Below the pieces are notes generated by a model. It ran no database searches, had not been told where the DNA came from, and was given only the letters and a program-made list of their open reading frames with translations. DNA of 64,000 bases from assembly GCA_963763475.1 (NCBI GenBank), contig CAVXOR010000003.1:124001-188000 (forward strand), written 5' to 3'. This document shows, one piece after another, positions 44,931-53,362 of this stretch. The stretch is from AC-32 sp963763475 (GTDB lineage Bacteria; Actinomycetota; Thermoleophilia; Gaiellales; Gaiellaceae). The position numbers and the translations under genes were made by a program. The stretch's first letter is position 1. Each line of letters opens with the position of its first letter.

Positions 44931-44937
44931 TCGAGCC

Positions 44938-46017
44938 GTGAACGACTTCAAGCCGGGGCTCGAGGGCGTCGTCGCCGTCGAGACGGAGATCGCCGAGCCC
45001 GACCGCGAAGGGGGATCGCTCCGCTATCGCGGGATCGACATCGAAGAGCTGGTCGGCAACGTCCCCTACGAACGCGTCTGGGGACTGCTGGTCGACGACG
45101 ACCTCGATTCCAAGATGCCGGATCCCGAACCGTACGAGCCCGCCGGCCTGACGGGCAACGCGCCCGCCGACCTCCAGGCCGAGACCGCGCGCCTCTCCGG
45201 CGAGTGGAAGCTGGGCAAGCTGAACGAGATCTCCGACGAGCAGGCGCGCCAGGACCTCGGCCGCCTCTCGGCCCAGATGATGGAGATCGTCGCCCGCTCG
45301 GCCGCGAAGGCCGACGGCCGAGAGCCCGCGTCCGACGACGTGGTCGGGCAGGGCGAGACGGCGGCGGAGAAGTTCCTCCTGCGCTGGCGCGGCGAGGCCG
45401 ACCCGCGCCACGCGAAGGCGATCGACACCTACTGGATCTGCACCGCGGAGCACGGTCTCAACGCCTCGACCTTTACCGCGCGCGTGGTCGCGTCGACCGG
45501 AGCCGACTGCGGAGCCGCGCTCTCATCGGCCGTCGGCGCCCTCTCCGGCCCGCTGCACGGCGGGGCGCCCGCGTACGTCAAGCCGATGCTCGACGAGGCC
45601 CAGCAGCTCGGCGACCCCGAGCGCTGGGTGCGCGAGGCGCTTCAGTCGGGCAAGCGGATCATGGGCTTCGGCCACCGCGTCTACCGCGCCGAGGATCCGC
45701 GCTCGCGGATCCTCAAGCGCACCGCCCAGGAGCTCGGCTCGCCACAGTTCGAGATCGCCGAGCAGCTCGAGCAGATCGCGCTGAAGGCGCTCCAGGAGCG
45801 CCATCCGGAGCGGGTGCTCGCGACGAACGTCGAGTACTACTCGGCCGTCGTCCTCGATGTCGCCGAGATCCCGCCGCCGCTCGCCCCAGCGATGTTCGCG
45901 TGCTCGCGGGTGGCCGGCTGGTCGGCGCACATTCTCGAGCAGAAGCGCACCGGCCGGCTGTTCCGGCCCTCGGCGCGCTACATCGGGCCCGCCGAGCGAT
46001 CCCTCGCCTCCGCTTGA
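44938..46017 (+). CDS. gltA: Citrate synthase
   Basis: It condenses oxaloacetate and acetyl-CoA. The 359-residue product has GGSLRYRGIDIEEL, catalytic histidines in AEHGLNASTFTAR and GPLHGGAPA, and the aspartate region in VEYYSAVVLDVAEIP. MGFGHRVYRAEDPRS is the family signature. The rest is the short Gram-positive type without the N-terminal extension. An in-frame acidic stretch near residues 55-100 is longer than in many homologues. GTG start 7 nt after TAGACT. TTGA overlap with the next gene. Confidence 0.95.
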   Translation: MNDFKPGLEGVVAVETEIAEPDREGGSLRYRGIDIEELVGNVPYERVWGLLVDDDLDSKMPDPEPYEPAGLTGNAPADLQAETARLSGEWKLGKLNEISDEQARQDLGRLSAQMMEIVARSAAKADGREPASDDVVGQGETAAEKFLLRWRGEADPRHAKAIDTYWICTAEHGLNASTFTARVVASTGADCGAALSSAVGALSGPLHGGAPAYVKPMLDEAQQLGDPERWVREALQSGKRIMGFGHRVYRAEDPRSRILKRTAQELGSPQFEIAEQLEQIALKALQERHPERVLATNVEYYSAVVLDVAEIPPPLAPAMFACSRVAGWSAHILEQKRTGRLFRPSARYIGPAERSLASA

Positions 46018-46511
46018 GCCTCGCCGAGGCCGGGGTCGAGGCAAACGCACTCGCCGAGGGCGGGAACGAGCGCGACCTGGCCAAGCTGCGCGCGGCCTGG
46101 GCGGACGAGCTCGAGGCCGCGGCCCGGTCGGACGACTACCGCGAGCGCGCGGTGGCTTATCGCGCGGTCGGCCAGTTCCGCTTCCGGCAAAAGGAGGAGC
46201 TGCTACGCCGCGGGCTCGAGGACGGGAGCCCGGCCTGCCGCGGCTCGGCGCTGCTCTCGCTCGAGCTGTTGTCGCGCGAGCATCCCCGCTCGGTGAACTC
46301 GGTGCGGCCGCTGCTGCACACCCTTGCGAATGCCGACGACAACGAGGCCGTCCGCCGGCTCGCGATCCTGTCGCTGCGGAACGGCTCGCCGCAGCGCGAC
46401 ACGATCGTCCTCCTGCAGGGGATCGCAGAGGAGGACGGGCTCTCCCAGGAGACGCGACAGACCGCGGCGAAGGTCGCCACGGGTCTGGACAAGCGCGCGA
46501 AGGCTCGCTAG
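46014..46511 (+). CDS. HEAT-like helical repeat protein
   Basis: From TTG 46014 (overlapping the gltA stop) the product has 165 residues, almost all helical and charged. Pairs of helices such as DGSPACRGSALLSLELLSREHPRS and DDNEAVRRLAILSLRNGSPQRD look like HEAT/PBS-lyase repeats, suggesting a protein-protein scaffold. There are no catalytic motifs or export signals. Coupling to citrate synthase is tight, but its role there is unknown. The stop overlaps the small zinc-ribbon gene on the other strand. Confidence 0.7.
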   Translation: MSLAEAGVEANALAEGGNERDLAKLRAAWADELEAAARSDDYRERAVAYRAVGQFRFRQKEELLRRGLEDGSPACRGSALLSLELLSREHPRSVNSVRPLLHTLANADDNEAVRRLAILSLRNGSPQRDTIVLLQGIAEEDGLSQETRQTAAKVATGLDKRAKAR

Positions 46512-46687
46512 CTGCAGCCGCAAGCGCGGCCGCGGACTTGGTGGCCGCAGGACGGGCAGATCCGACGCCGGCGCTTCCACTCGAGCGCGCTTTTCTGGAT
46601 GCCCGCCCACGACATCAGCAGGCCCACGCCGGCGATCGAGCTGGCGAGGATCGTGATGTGTGGATCGGGGGTCATCGTCAACGTCAT
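46508..46687 (-). CDS. Small membrane protein with C-terminal zinc ribbon
   Basis: A 59-residue product: a hydrophobic helix (ITILASSIAGVGLLMSWAG), a basic linker (KSALEWKRRRR) and ICPSCGHQVRGRACGCS, a CxxC...CxC knuckle that should bind zinc. The start is ATG 46687 (an in-frame ATG at 46675 is possible). It lies 9 bases after the xerD stop on the same strand, so it is probably co-transcribed with xerD. Function is unknown. Confidence 0.65.
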   Translation of the reverse strand: MTLTMTPDPHITILASSIAGVGLLMSWAGIQKSALEWKRRRRICPSCGHQVRGRACGCS

Positions 46688-46696
46688 TCCTGCTCG

Positions 46697-47620
46697 TCAC
46701 GACCCCGAAACGTTTCGCCGGCGCGCGTGAGGGTGGCTGCGGAAGTAGACGTCGCGGCGGCGCCGGTCGGAGACGTGCGTGTACAGCTCGGTGGTGCCGA
46801 GGTCGGCGTGCCCGAGCATCTCCTGGACGCTGCGCAGGTCGGCCCCACCCTCGAGCAGATGGGTGGCAAACGAATGGCGCAGCAGGTGCGGGTGGACGCG
46901 CTCGGGCTCGAGGCCCGCACGGCCGGCCAGGCGGCGCAGGATCAGGAACGCGCCCGCGCGCGTGAGGGCCCCACCCTGGGCGTTGAGGAACAGCTCGGGC
47001 CGGTGGCGCTTGTCGAGGTACGGGCGACCGTGCGCGAGGTAACGGCGCAGCGCCTCGACCGCGTGGCGGCCGACCGGGACGACCCGTTCCTTGTTGCCCT
47101 TGCCCGTACAGCGGATGAGCCGTCGCTCGAGATCGATGCCGGTGCGGTCGAGGCCGACCGCCTCGCTCACGCGGAGGCCGGCCCCGTAGAGGAGCTCGAC
47201 CAGCGCACGGTCGCGCATCATCCTCGGCGTCGATCCGGCGGCCGCCTCGATCAGCCGCTGAGCCTCGGCAGGCGAGAGCGTGCGCGGAAGCTTCCGGCGC
47301 CGGCGCGGGAGCTCGAGTGCGGCGGCGGGGCTGTCGGTGCGGGCGCCGAGCAGGACCAGGTGCCGGAAGAACGAGCGCACCGCTGCCACCCGGCGGGCGA
47401 TGGTGGCGGGCGAGAGCCCGGCCGCACGGAGCTCGGCGAGCCAGCGCTCGAGGTCGTCGTGGGTCGCCTTCGAGGGAGGGCCGCCCAGCCAGTCGCCGAG
47501 CGCCCGCAGGTCGCGGCGGTAGGCCTCGACGGTCTTGGGCGCCCGCCGCGCGGCGAGCAGCGCGAGGAAGCCCTCGACCTCGGGATCGGTTGCAGCCGGA
47601 TCGGGCCGCGGCTTGGGCAT
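46697..47620 (-). CDS. xerD: XerD-type tyrosine recombinase
   Basis: A 307-residue recombinase. The SAM-like N-terminal domain (KTVEAYRRDLRALGDWL) precedes the catalytic domain with Arg in LYGAGLRVSEAVGL, Lys in GKGNKERVVP, HPHLLRHSFATHLLEGGADL (H-x-x-R), His in LGHADLGTTELYTHV, and the nucleophilic Tyr in the same motif. It fits XerD/XerC chromosome dimer resolvases rather than phage integrases. An AGAGGAA site precedes the ATG. A second Xer gene lies 0.63 kb upstream on the same strand. Confidence 0.92.
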   Translation of the reverse strand: MPKPRPDPAATDPEVEGFLALLAARRAPKTVEAYRRDLRALGDWLGGPPSKATHDDLERWLAELRAAGLSPATIARRVAAVRSFFRHLVLLGARTDSPAAALELPRRRRKLPRTLSPAEAQRLIEAAAGSTPRMMRDRALVELLYGAGLRVSEAVGLDRTGIDLERRLIRCTGKGNKERVVPVGRHAVEALRRYLAHGRPYLDKRHRPELFLNAQGGALTRAGAFLILRRLAGRAGLEPERVHPHLLRHSFATHLLEGGADLRSVQEMLGHADLGTTELYTHVSDRRRRDVYFRSHPHARRRNVSGS

Positions 47621-47661
47621 CGGACGTTCCTCTTTCGCCTCCCCGGGCCGGACGCCTGCCG

Positions 47662-47667
47662 TAGAGT
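47662..47667 (+). promoter_or_regulatory. -10 box before small gene at 47677
   Basis: TAGAGT lies 9 nt before the TTG at 47677, in the usual leaderless arrangement, divergent from xerD. Confidence 0.35.
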
Positions 47668-47676
47668 TCGCCGGCC

Positions 47677-47901
47677 TTGGGCGCGAACGACGACCTCGAA
47701 GCCGCTGCTCGCCTGCTCGAGGGCGCTGCGGAGGAGCTCGAGCTGGCGGCCCGCCACTGCCGGACCGCGGCCTCTCACACGCGCGCGCGTGAAGTACCCC
47801 GCGGCGCTGCCCATGCCTGGGCCGCCCACGGCCACGTCCGGGCGGCGGACGCGCTGCTTGACGATCAGTCCCGGATGCACGCGCGGAAGTCGAACCCCTG
47901 A
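47677..47901 (+). CDS. Small helical protein of unknown function
   Basis: A 74-residue product from TTG 47677: NDDLEAAARLLEGAAEELELAARHC and SHTRAREVPRGAAHAWAAHGHVRAADALLDD are two amphipathic helices, Ala/Glu-rich then His-rich. It looks like a short helical bundle or coiled-coil protein. Support is the -10 box and the composition. No family is recognised. It is divergent from xerD. Confidence 0.5.
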   Translation: MGANDDLEAAARLLEGAAEELELAARHCRTAASHTRAREVPRGAAHAWAAHGHVRAADALLDDQSRMHARKSNP

Positions 47902-48251
47902 GGCCTGTGCCACGTCGCCAGATCAGTCCGCGCTGGCGTCACTCGGACGGTCGGCTCTACGACCGGTTCGATTTCGGCTTCACGCGCTTCGTCGAGGAGG
48001 CCGATGACGACCCACACCCCAACGTCTCGCTCAGGCTGACCGGGCCGCTCCGGCGCTTGCGCCATCGACTCCGCAGAAAGGTCTCCTTTCGTCACGGTCA
48101 CGACACAGACACGTGACGATTCCGGTCGTAGCGTGTCGGAGGGCGGGGGTGGTGGGACCCGTCTCTCGGGCGTGAACACCTAGAACCGCTCGGAGCGTCG
48201 GCGGCGTAGCACGTCGCCCGGCCCTCCAGTCGCATGTGAATGGAGCGCTTG
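47902..48251. other. 350-base stretch with only a doubtful small frame
   Basis: A 69-codon plus-strand frame at 47907-48116 (GTG start, PRRQISPRWRHSDGRLYDRFDFGFTRF) has acceptable codon use in its first half, but its end becomes simple Arg/His sequence. An opposite frame covers much of the same DNA. I see no tRNA, dif-like site or convincing terminator. It separates the two xer genes. Confidence 0.35.
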
Positions 48252-49094
48252 TCAGGAGCGCGGGTGCGAGCGGTCGTACACCTTCCTCAAGCGGCGAGCA
48301 TCCACGTGCGAGTACATCTGCGTCGTCGAGAGCGAGCTGTGGCCAAGCAGCTCCTGGATCGTGCGTAGGTCGGCGCCGCCCTCGAGCAGGTGCGTGGCGA
48401 ATGCATGCCGCAGGCGGTGCGGGTGGGGCAGCAGCCTTCGGAGCGTGCTCGTGTCGAGCCGTCGGCCGCGCGCCGAGAGGAAGAGCGCGTTCTCGGCGCC
48501 ACGCGCGAGGTGAGGGCGGGACTCGCGCAGGTAGAGCGCGACCGAGTGGGAAGCTTCCTCGCCGAGCGGCACGACCCGCTCCTTGCCGCCCTTGCCGCGG
48601 ACGTGCACGTGCTCCTGCTCGAAGTCGACGTCGGCGAGGTCGAGGTCGATCGCCTCCTGCGAGCGCAGACCGGCGGAGTAGACGAGCTCGACCATGGCTC
48701 GGTTCCGCAAGGCGAGCGGCCCGTCGCCGTCGAGCCCATCCAGCTCGTCGTCGACCTCGTGCGGTCTCGGCGCATCCGGGAGCCGCCGGGGCCGCCGTGG
48801 GGCGAACGACGCGTCCGGCACCCGCTCGGCTCCGAGCGCGTAGCGGAGGAACGCCCGCACGGCTGCGAGCTTCCGGCCGATCGTCGTCGGCGCGAGCTTG
48901 CGTGGGCGCGCACGCCCGAGCTCGGCCGCGTACTCCGACAAGGCGCGAACGTCGACGTCCTCGAGCTTCGTCCCGCGGCCGTGCAGCCAGGTGCAGAACT
49001 CCTCGACGTCGTAGCGATACGCGCGCCGCGTCCGAGCCGACAGCGCCGGGCTCTCGAGGAACCGCTCGACCTGATCCTGCATCGGCGGACGCAT
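48252..49094 (-). CDS. xerC: XerC-type tyrosine recombinase
   Basis: A 280-residue recombinase from ATG 49094 (ATG 49082 also possible). It has the N-terminal core-binding domain (QDQVERFLESPALSARTRRAY) and a catalytic domain with Arg in VYSAGLRSQEAIDL, Lys in GKGGKERVVPLGE, HPHRLRHAFATHLLEGGADL, and GHSSLSTTQMYSHV holding the final His and the Tyr nucleophile. It is a clear paralogue of the xerD at 46.7 kb. Together they could be the XerCD pair for dif recombination. It lies 23 bases downstream of pckA and is possibly co-transcribed with it. Confidence 0.9.
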   Translation of the reverse strand: MRPPMQDQVERFLESPALSARTRRAYRYDVEEFCTWLHGRGTKLEDVDVRALSEYAAELGRARPRKLAPTTIGRKLAAVRAFLRYALGAERVPDASFAPRRPRRLPDAPRPHEVDDELDGLDGDGPLALRNRAMVELVYSAGLRSQEAIDLDLADVDFEQEHVHVRGKGGKERVVPLGEEASHSVALYLRESRPHLARGAENALFLSARGRRLDTSTLRRLLPHPHRLRHAFATHLLEGGADLRTIQELLGHSSLSTTQMYSHVDARRLRKVYDRSHPRS

Positions 49095-49117
49095 TCGCCG
49101 CCCGGGTGCTGACTCCC

Positions 49118-50695
49118 CTAGGAAACGGCGGCGACGATCTCGTCCGAGAGGCTCGAGAAGCCCCGTAGGAACTCGGCGCGCTCGGCCTTGAAGCGCTCGA
49201 CGAGCCCGCGGTACTCGTCGCCCCGGCCCTGCTCCTCGTAGAGCCGACGGGGCTGCAGAACGTCCGGCTCGTCGATCCCCGGCACCGACGAGGCCACGAG
49301 GTAGCCGAAGTCCGGGTCGCGTTCCCATTCGATCGTGCCCTCAGCGATCCCCTTCACGATCGCCGAGGAGTGCTTGATCCGCACCTTGCGCGAGCGCTCG
49401 TCGCCGTCGGGCCCACCGACGCGCCCGGTGTTCATGACGTAGACCTCGAGCGGGTGCTGCGCGAGCAGCTCCAGGAAGCGGTTGCCCTGCAGGTCGTGCG
49501 GCATCGGGAAGAACGGGTTCGTCCCGGGCACGCGCAGGAACTTGCCTGCCTCGTCCGCGCCGCCGGCGCTCGTGCCGGTGGTCTCGCCGAGCATGAAGAA
49601 GGCAGCCGCCTGCGGGCCTTCGAGCTTCGCGACCGCGGGGACGATGTTCTCGTTCTTGTTCAGGATCAGCAGGAAGTGCGCTTCGTCGATCTCGTCGGCG
49701 GAGGCGGCCTCGATCACGTCGAACGGGAAGGTCGCGCGCCCGTTCGAGGTGTAGTCGGTGTCGTAGAAGTCGACCTCGTCGCCGTGCTGCGAGACGTTCT
49801 CGAGGTACGAGCGCGGCTGCGTGACCGCGCCGTAGATCGTCGGCTCGTCCTCCGGGTTGAGGCCGAACGTCTTGGCGAAGCACCCGTTCTCGGTCGCGTA
49901 GACGCGGCCGTTCGGCATCCAGGCCACGAAATCGTCCTGCACGGGCAGCGAGCCGTTCTGGCGGGTGAAGGTCGTGGTCGTCTTGCCCGTCCCCGAGAGG
50001 CCGACGATCAGGCCGACCCGCTTGCCGTGCTCGGTCGGGATGATCTTGCAGCCGGCGTGCAGCGGGATTCCGCCGCGGTCGTAGACGAGCTTGTTCCACA
50101 TCCGCAGCCCGCCCTTCTTCGACTCGCCGAAGTAGTCCGAATTGAAGACGCGCGTCACGCCCTGCTCGAGGTCGACGGTGATCAGGCGGTCGTCCGGATA
50201 GCCGCCCGCCTTCAGGTTCGGCGTGTAAATGACCGTCAGCTCGGGCTCCAGCTCCTCGCCCTCGGCGGGCGAGAAGTAGAGCTGCTGCTGCATCCCGGCG
50301 ATGTTCGCGTTCGCGGCCTCGATGTAGAGGCGCGCGGGCGTCTGGAACTCGGGGTCGTTCCCGATGTACCCGTCGATCACGATCATCTCCTGCTCGGCGA
50401 TGTACTCGTCCTGAGCAGCGGCCCAGCGCTCGCCATCCTCGCGGGTAATCGCCTGGTTCTGGCCGTCGGGCTCGTCGGTGACGATGTACGTCGACTTCTT
50501 GGAGCGGCTGACGACCTGCGTCTGGACGTTGACGTTGCCGTAGTCGGTCCAGCGCGCGTTCGGCATGCGCGCGGCGAGCTCTTTCAGCTCGTCCGCGTCT
50601 GGATTGTCGGTGACGGCCGCCGCATCCGGCAGCCGGAAGAGCATCTTCGCCACGGCGGGGAGCATACCCACGAGCCGTTTTTCCGATTCCTGCAT
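49118..50695 (-). CDS. pckA: Phosphoenolpyruvate carboxykinase (ATP)
   Basis: It converts oxaloacetate to PEP in gluconeogenesis. The 525-residue product has the P-loop GLSGTGKTTTTFTRQN, the metal-binding VQDDFVAWMPNGRVYATENGCFAKT, LEGPQAAAFFMLGETTGTSAGG, and RKVRIKHSSAIVKGIAEGT, matching the ATP-dependent family. This differs from the GTP type common in mycobacteria. An alternative start at ATG 50665 would drop ten residues. It is divergent from sdhA. Confidence 0.94.
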   Translation of the reverse strand: MQESEKRLVGMLPAVAKMLFRLPDAAAVTDNPDADELKELAARMPNARWTDYGNVNVQTQVVSRSKKSTYIVTDEPDGQNQAITREDGERWAAAQDEYIAEQEMIVIDGYIGNDPEFQTPARLYIEAANANIAGMQQQLYFSPAEGEELEPELTVIYTPNLKAGGYPDDRLITVDLEQGVTRVFNSDYFGESKKGGLRMWNKLVYDRGGIPLHAGCKIIPTEHGKRVGLIVGLSGTGKTTTTFTRQNGSLPVQDDFVAWMPNGRVYATENGCFAKTFGLNPEDEPTIYGAVTQPRSYLENVSQHGDEVDFYDTDYTSNGRATFPFDVIEAASADEIDEAHFLLILNKNENIVPAVAKLEGPQAAAFFMLGETTGTSAGGADEAGKFLRVPGTNPFFPMPHDLQGNRFLELLAQHPLEVYVMNTGRVGGPDGDERSRKVRIKHSSAIVKGIAEGTIEWERDPDFGYLVASSVPGIDEPDVLQPRRLYEEQGRGDEYRGLVERFKAERAEFLRGFSSLSDEIVAAVS

Positions 50696-50728
50696 CCGTT
50701 CGAGGGCCGCGAGCCGCAGTTGTTCCGA

Positions 50729-50734
50729 TAGCGT
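50729..50734 (+). promoter_or_regulatory. -10 box of leaderless sdhA transcript
   Basis: TAGCGT lies 8 nt before the GTG of sdhA. Confidence 0.4.
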
Positions 50735-50742
50735 CCGATCCG

Positions 50743-52425
50743 GTGGAAGCGAAGCACGACGTGCTCGTTGTCGGGGCCGGCTGCGCGGGGATGCGCGCGG
50801 CCATCGAGGCGCACGATGCGGGCGCCGACGTAGCGCTCATCTCGAAGATCCATCCCACGCGCAGCCACTCGGGCGCGGCCGAGGGCGGGATCAACGCCGC
50901 ACTCGGAAATGCGTCCGAGGACGACCCCGAGAAGCACGCCTTCGACACCGTCAAGGGCTCCGACTACCTGGGCGACCAGGATGCGATCGAAATCCTCTGC
51001 AACGAGGCGCCCGACGACGTCTACCAGCTGGAGCACTGGGGCGCGGTCTTCTCGCGCACCGACGACGGACGGATCGCGCAGCGCCCGTTCGGCGCAGCCG
51101 GTGAGCCGCGCACCGCCTATGCGGCCGACATCACGGGGCACGTGCTCGTCCACGTCCTCTACGAGCAGGTGATGAAGCGGGATCTCAAGGTCTACGAGGA
51201 GTTCTTCGTCTGGAAGCTCGTCGAGCACGAGGACCGTTGCCAGGGCGTGATCGCCTGGAATCTGCTCGACGGCGGGCTCGCCACGATCGGGGCGAAGACG
51301 GTGATCCTGGCGACTGGCGGCGCGGGTCGGCTCTACACCGGCACGACGAACGCGTACGCCTGCACCGGCGACGGGATGGCGCAGGCGCTGCGGCTCGGAG
51401 TCGCGCTCGAGGACATGGAGATGATGCAGTTCCACCCGACGACCCTCGCGCCGACGGGCGTGCTCATCACCGAGGGCTGTCGCGGCGAGGGCGCCTACCT
51501 GCTGAACTCGGAGGGCGAGCGCTTCCTCAAGCGCTACGCGCCGAACGCGATGGAGCTCGCCTCGCGCGACGTCATCTCGCGAGCCGAGCAGACCGAGATC
51601 GACGAGGGCCGCGGCGTCGACGGGAACGTCCTGCTCGACCTGCGCCATCTCGGGGCGGAGAAGATCCTCGAGCGGCTGCACGGCACGCGCGAGCTGTCGA
51701 TGGTCTTCGCCGGCGTCGACCCGATCCACGAGCCGATCCCGGTGCGGCCGGGCGCGCACTACCACATGGGCGGCGTCGACACCGACGTCTGGGGCCGCAC
51801 CACGCTGGAAGGCCTGTATGCAGCCGGCGAGTGCGCGTGCGTCTCGGTCCACGGCGCGAACCGGCTCGGCGGTAACGCACTGATGGAGACGATCACCTTC
51901 GGCAAGCGCGCCGGCGCCCACGCGGCGGACTGGGCACTGACCCACACCACCGTCGAGGTTCCGCAGAGCGCCGAGGCCGACGCGCAGCGTGAAATCGAGG
52001 AGCTGCTCGAGCGCACCGACGGCGAGCGGCCGTGGTCAATTCGCAACGAGCTGGCCGAGACGATGCACGAGAATTTCGGCGTCTTCCGGCGCGAGGAGCA
52101 GATGCGCAAGCAGGAGGGAATCGTCGACGGCCTCCGCGAGCGCTACGAGCAGGTAGTCGTCGAGGACAAGGGCGACGTCTTCAACAACGACCTGACGCAG
52201 GCGCTCGAGCTCGGCTTCCTGCTCGACCTCGCCTCCTGCATGGTCGTCGCAGGGATCGAGCGCAAGGAGAGCCGCGGCGCCCATGCGCGGCCGCACGACT
52301 TCCCCGAGCGCGACGACGAGAACTTCATGCGCCACACGATCGTGACGATGGAGCACGGTGCCCCGAGGCTCGGCTGGAAGCCGGTCACGAGCACGAAGTG
52401 GCAGCCGATGGAGCGCACGTACTGA
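50743..52425 (+). CDS. sdhA: Succinate dehydrogenase flavoprotein subunit
   Basis: It oxidises succinate to fumarate. The 560-residue product has the FAD motif VLVVGAGCAGMRAAIEA, the FAD-linked histidine about H42 in RSHSGAAEGGINAAL, MEMMQFHPTTL, LITEGCRGEGAYLLN, RPGAHYHMGGVDTD and GANRLGGNALMETI. Active-site arginines are present (SRDVISRA). Its stop shares a base with the lipoprotein ATG (TGATG). sdhB and a CCG-domain subunit follow, so this is a non-classical (type-E-like) complex. Confidence 0.95.
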   Translation: MEAKHDVLVVGAGCAGMRAAIEAHDAGADVALISKIHPTRSHSGAAEGGINAALGNASEDDPEKHAFDTVKGSDYLGDQDAIEILCNEAPDDVYQLEHWGAVFSRTDDGRIAQRPFGAAGEPRTAYAADITGHVLVHVLYEQVMKRDLKVYEEFFVWKLVEHEDRCQGVIAWNLLDGGLATIGAKTVILATGGAGRLYTGTTNAYACTGDGMAQALRLGVALEDMEMMQFHPTTLAPTGVLITEGCRGEGAYLLNSEGERFLKRYAPNAMELASRDVISRAEQTEIDEGRGVDGNVLLDLRHLGAEKILERLHGTRELSMVFAGVDPIHEPIPVRPGAHYHMGGVDTDVWGRTTLEGLYAAGECACVSVHGANRLGGNALMETITFGKRAGAHAADWALTHTTVEVPQSAEADAQREIEELLERTDGERPWSIRNELAETMHENFGVFRREEQMRKQEGIVDGLRERYEQVVVEDKGDVFNNDLTQALELGFLLDLASCMVVAGIERKESRGAHARPHDFPERDDENFMRHTIVTMEHGAPRLGWKPVTSTKWQPMERTY

Positions 52426-53198
52426 TGCGCCGGCTCGCGCTGGCCGGAACGGTCGCGCTCGTCGCGACCGGCTGTGGCGGTGGCGGCGGGTCGTCCGCCT
52501 CCCCGGACGACATTGCAGACGCGGCCTCGAAGACCGCAAAGGCGGGCAGCCTCGAAGCCGACTTCGCGGTCTCGGCCCAGGGCCTCTCCGGGCGCGGCAG
52601 CGGCATCTTCAACAGCAAGGACCGCACGGGCCAGCTGAAGATGACGCTGGACGCGCGCGGACGGCAGATCCCGGTCGACACGGTGGTGGCGGGCGACGTG
52701 GTCTACCTCCGCTCGCCGGCCTTCGCGCAGGCAACCACCCAGGACAAGCAGTGGATCAAGCTCGACCTGGCCGCGCTCGGGAGCCGGCAGGGGAACACCG
52801 ACCTGAGCGGGTTCCTCGATGCCAGCCCGACACCCACCAACGCGCTCGCCTACCTGCAGGGCTCCTCGCAGGTCGACAAGGTCGGCTCGGAGTCCATCGG
52901 CGGCGTGGACACGACCCACTACGCCGTCTCCGCGAACCTCGACCAGGCCGCCCAGCACTCGAGCGGCGCCACGCGGGACGCTGTTCAGGGCGTGATCTCG
53001 CAGAGCGGCGTGAAGAAGCTTCCCCTCGACGTCTGGCTCGACGCGAACGGCTACATTCGCAAGGTGAGCTACGACGAGCACGCGGGCCGGCGGCAGGCGG
53101 CCAAGGTCACGATGGAGCTGCACGACTTCGGCTCTCCCGTCGAGATCACCGCCCCGCCGAGCGACTCGGTCGTCGACCTCACCAGGATGGTCGGCTAA
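52425..53198 (+). CDS. LppX/LprG-like lipoprotein inside the sdh operon
   Basis: A 257-residue exported lipoprotein: a short basic start, hydrophobic stretch and lipobox VATGC with C17 as the lipidated residue, then GGGGSS. The mature part (KTAKAGSLEADFAVSAQ, NSKDRTGQLKMTL, DTVVAGDVVYLRSP, DVWLDANGYIRKVSYD) looks like the LolA-like fold of LppX/LprAFG proteins, which carry lipids. It is coupled to sdhA and stands between sdhA and sdhB. A lipid or quinone link with the complex is inference only. Confidence 0.82.
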   Translation: MRRLALAGTVALVATGCGGGGGSSASPDDIADAASKTAKAGSLEADFAVSAQGLSGRGSGIFNSKDRTGQLKMTLDARGRQIPVDTVVAGDVVYLRSPAFAQATTQDKQWIKLDLAALGSRQGNTDLSGFLDASPTPTNALAYLQGSSQVDKVGSESIGGVDTTHYAVSANLDQAAQHSSGATRDAVQGVISQSGVKKLPLDVWLDANGYIRKVSYDEHAGRRQAAKVTMELHDFGSPVEITAPPSDSVVDLTRMVG

Positions 53199-53227
53199 GT
53201 GAGCACCCCGGCAATGACCGCGTGTCT

Positions 53228-53300
53228 CTCGCCCGCCATCACGCGGCCCCGGATCTCACCCTCGCCCTTGCCCAGGCAACCAGCCTGGGCCGCGGGCGAG
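53228..53300 (+). ncRNA. Candidate structured RNA between lipoprotein gene and sdhB
   Basis: CTCGCCCGC (53228-53236) and GCGGGCGAG (53292-53300) form a perfect 9-bp outer stem around a perfect 8-bp hairpin GCCCAGGC-AACCA-GCCTGGGC (53270-53290). A second CTCGCCC (53261-53267) could pair with the same 3' strand, giving a competing extended hairpin. The 164-base gap also has near-complementary ends (GTGAGCACC and GGTACTCAC). It matches no riboswitch class I recognise. Confidence 0.4.
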
Positions 53301-53362
53301 TGCGACCTCCGGCTTGGTGCTAGCGACCGAGAGCCGACGCATCATCACCGAGGTACTCACTA

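Noticed and set aside
47865..48179. A 104-codon minus frame between the xer genes.
   Set aside because: There is no recognisable domain, no promoter or ribosome site, and it lies opposite another equally weak frame. The region is reported as non-coding or uncertain.
46697..49094. A prophage or integron around the two tyrosine recombinases.
   Set aside because: No phage structural or replication genes, no attC-like or dif-like array and no tRNA-target duplication were seen. Neighbours are central metabolism genes.
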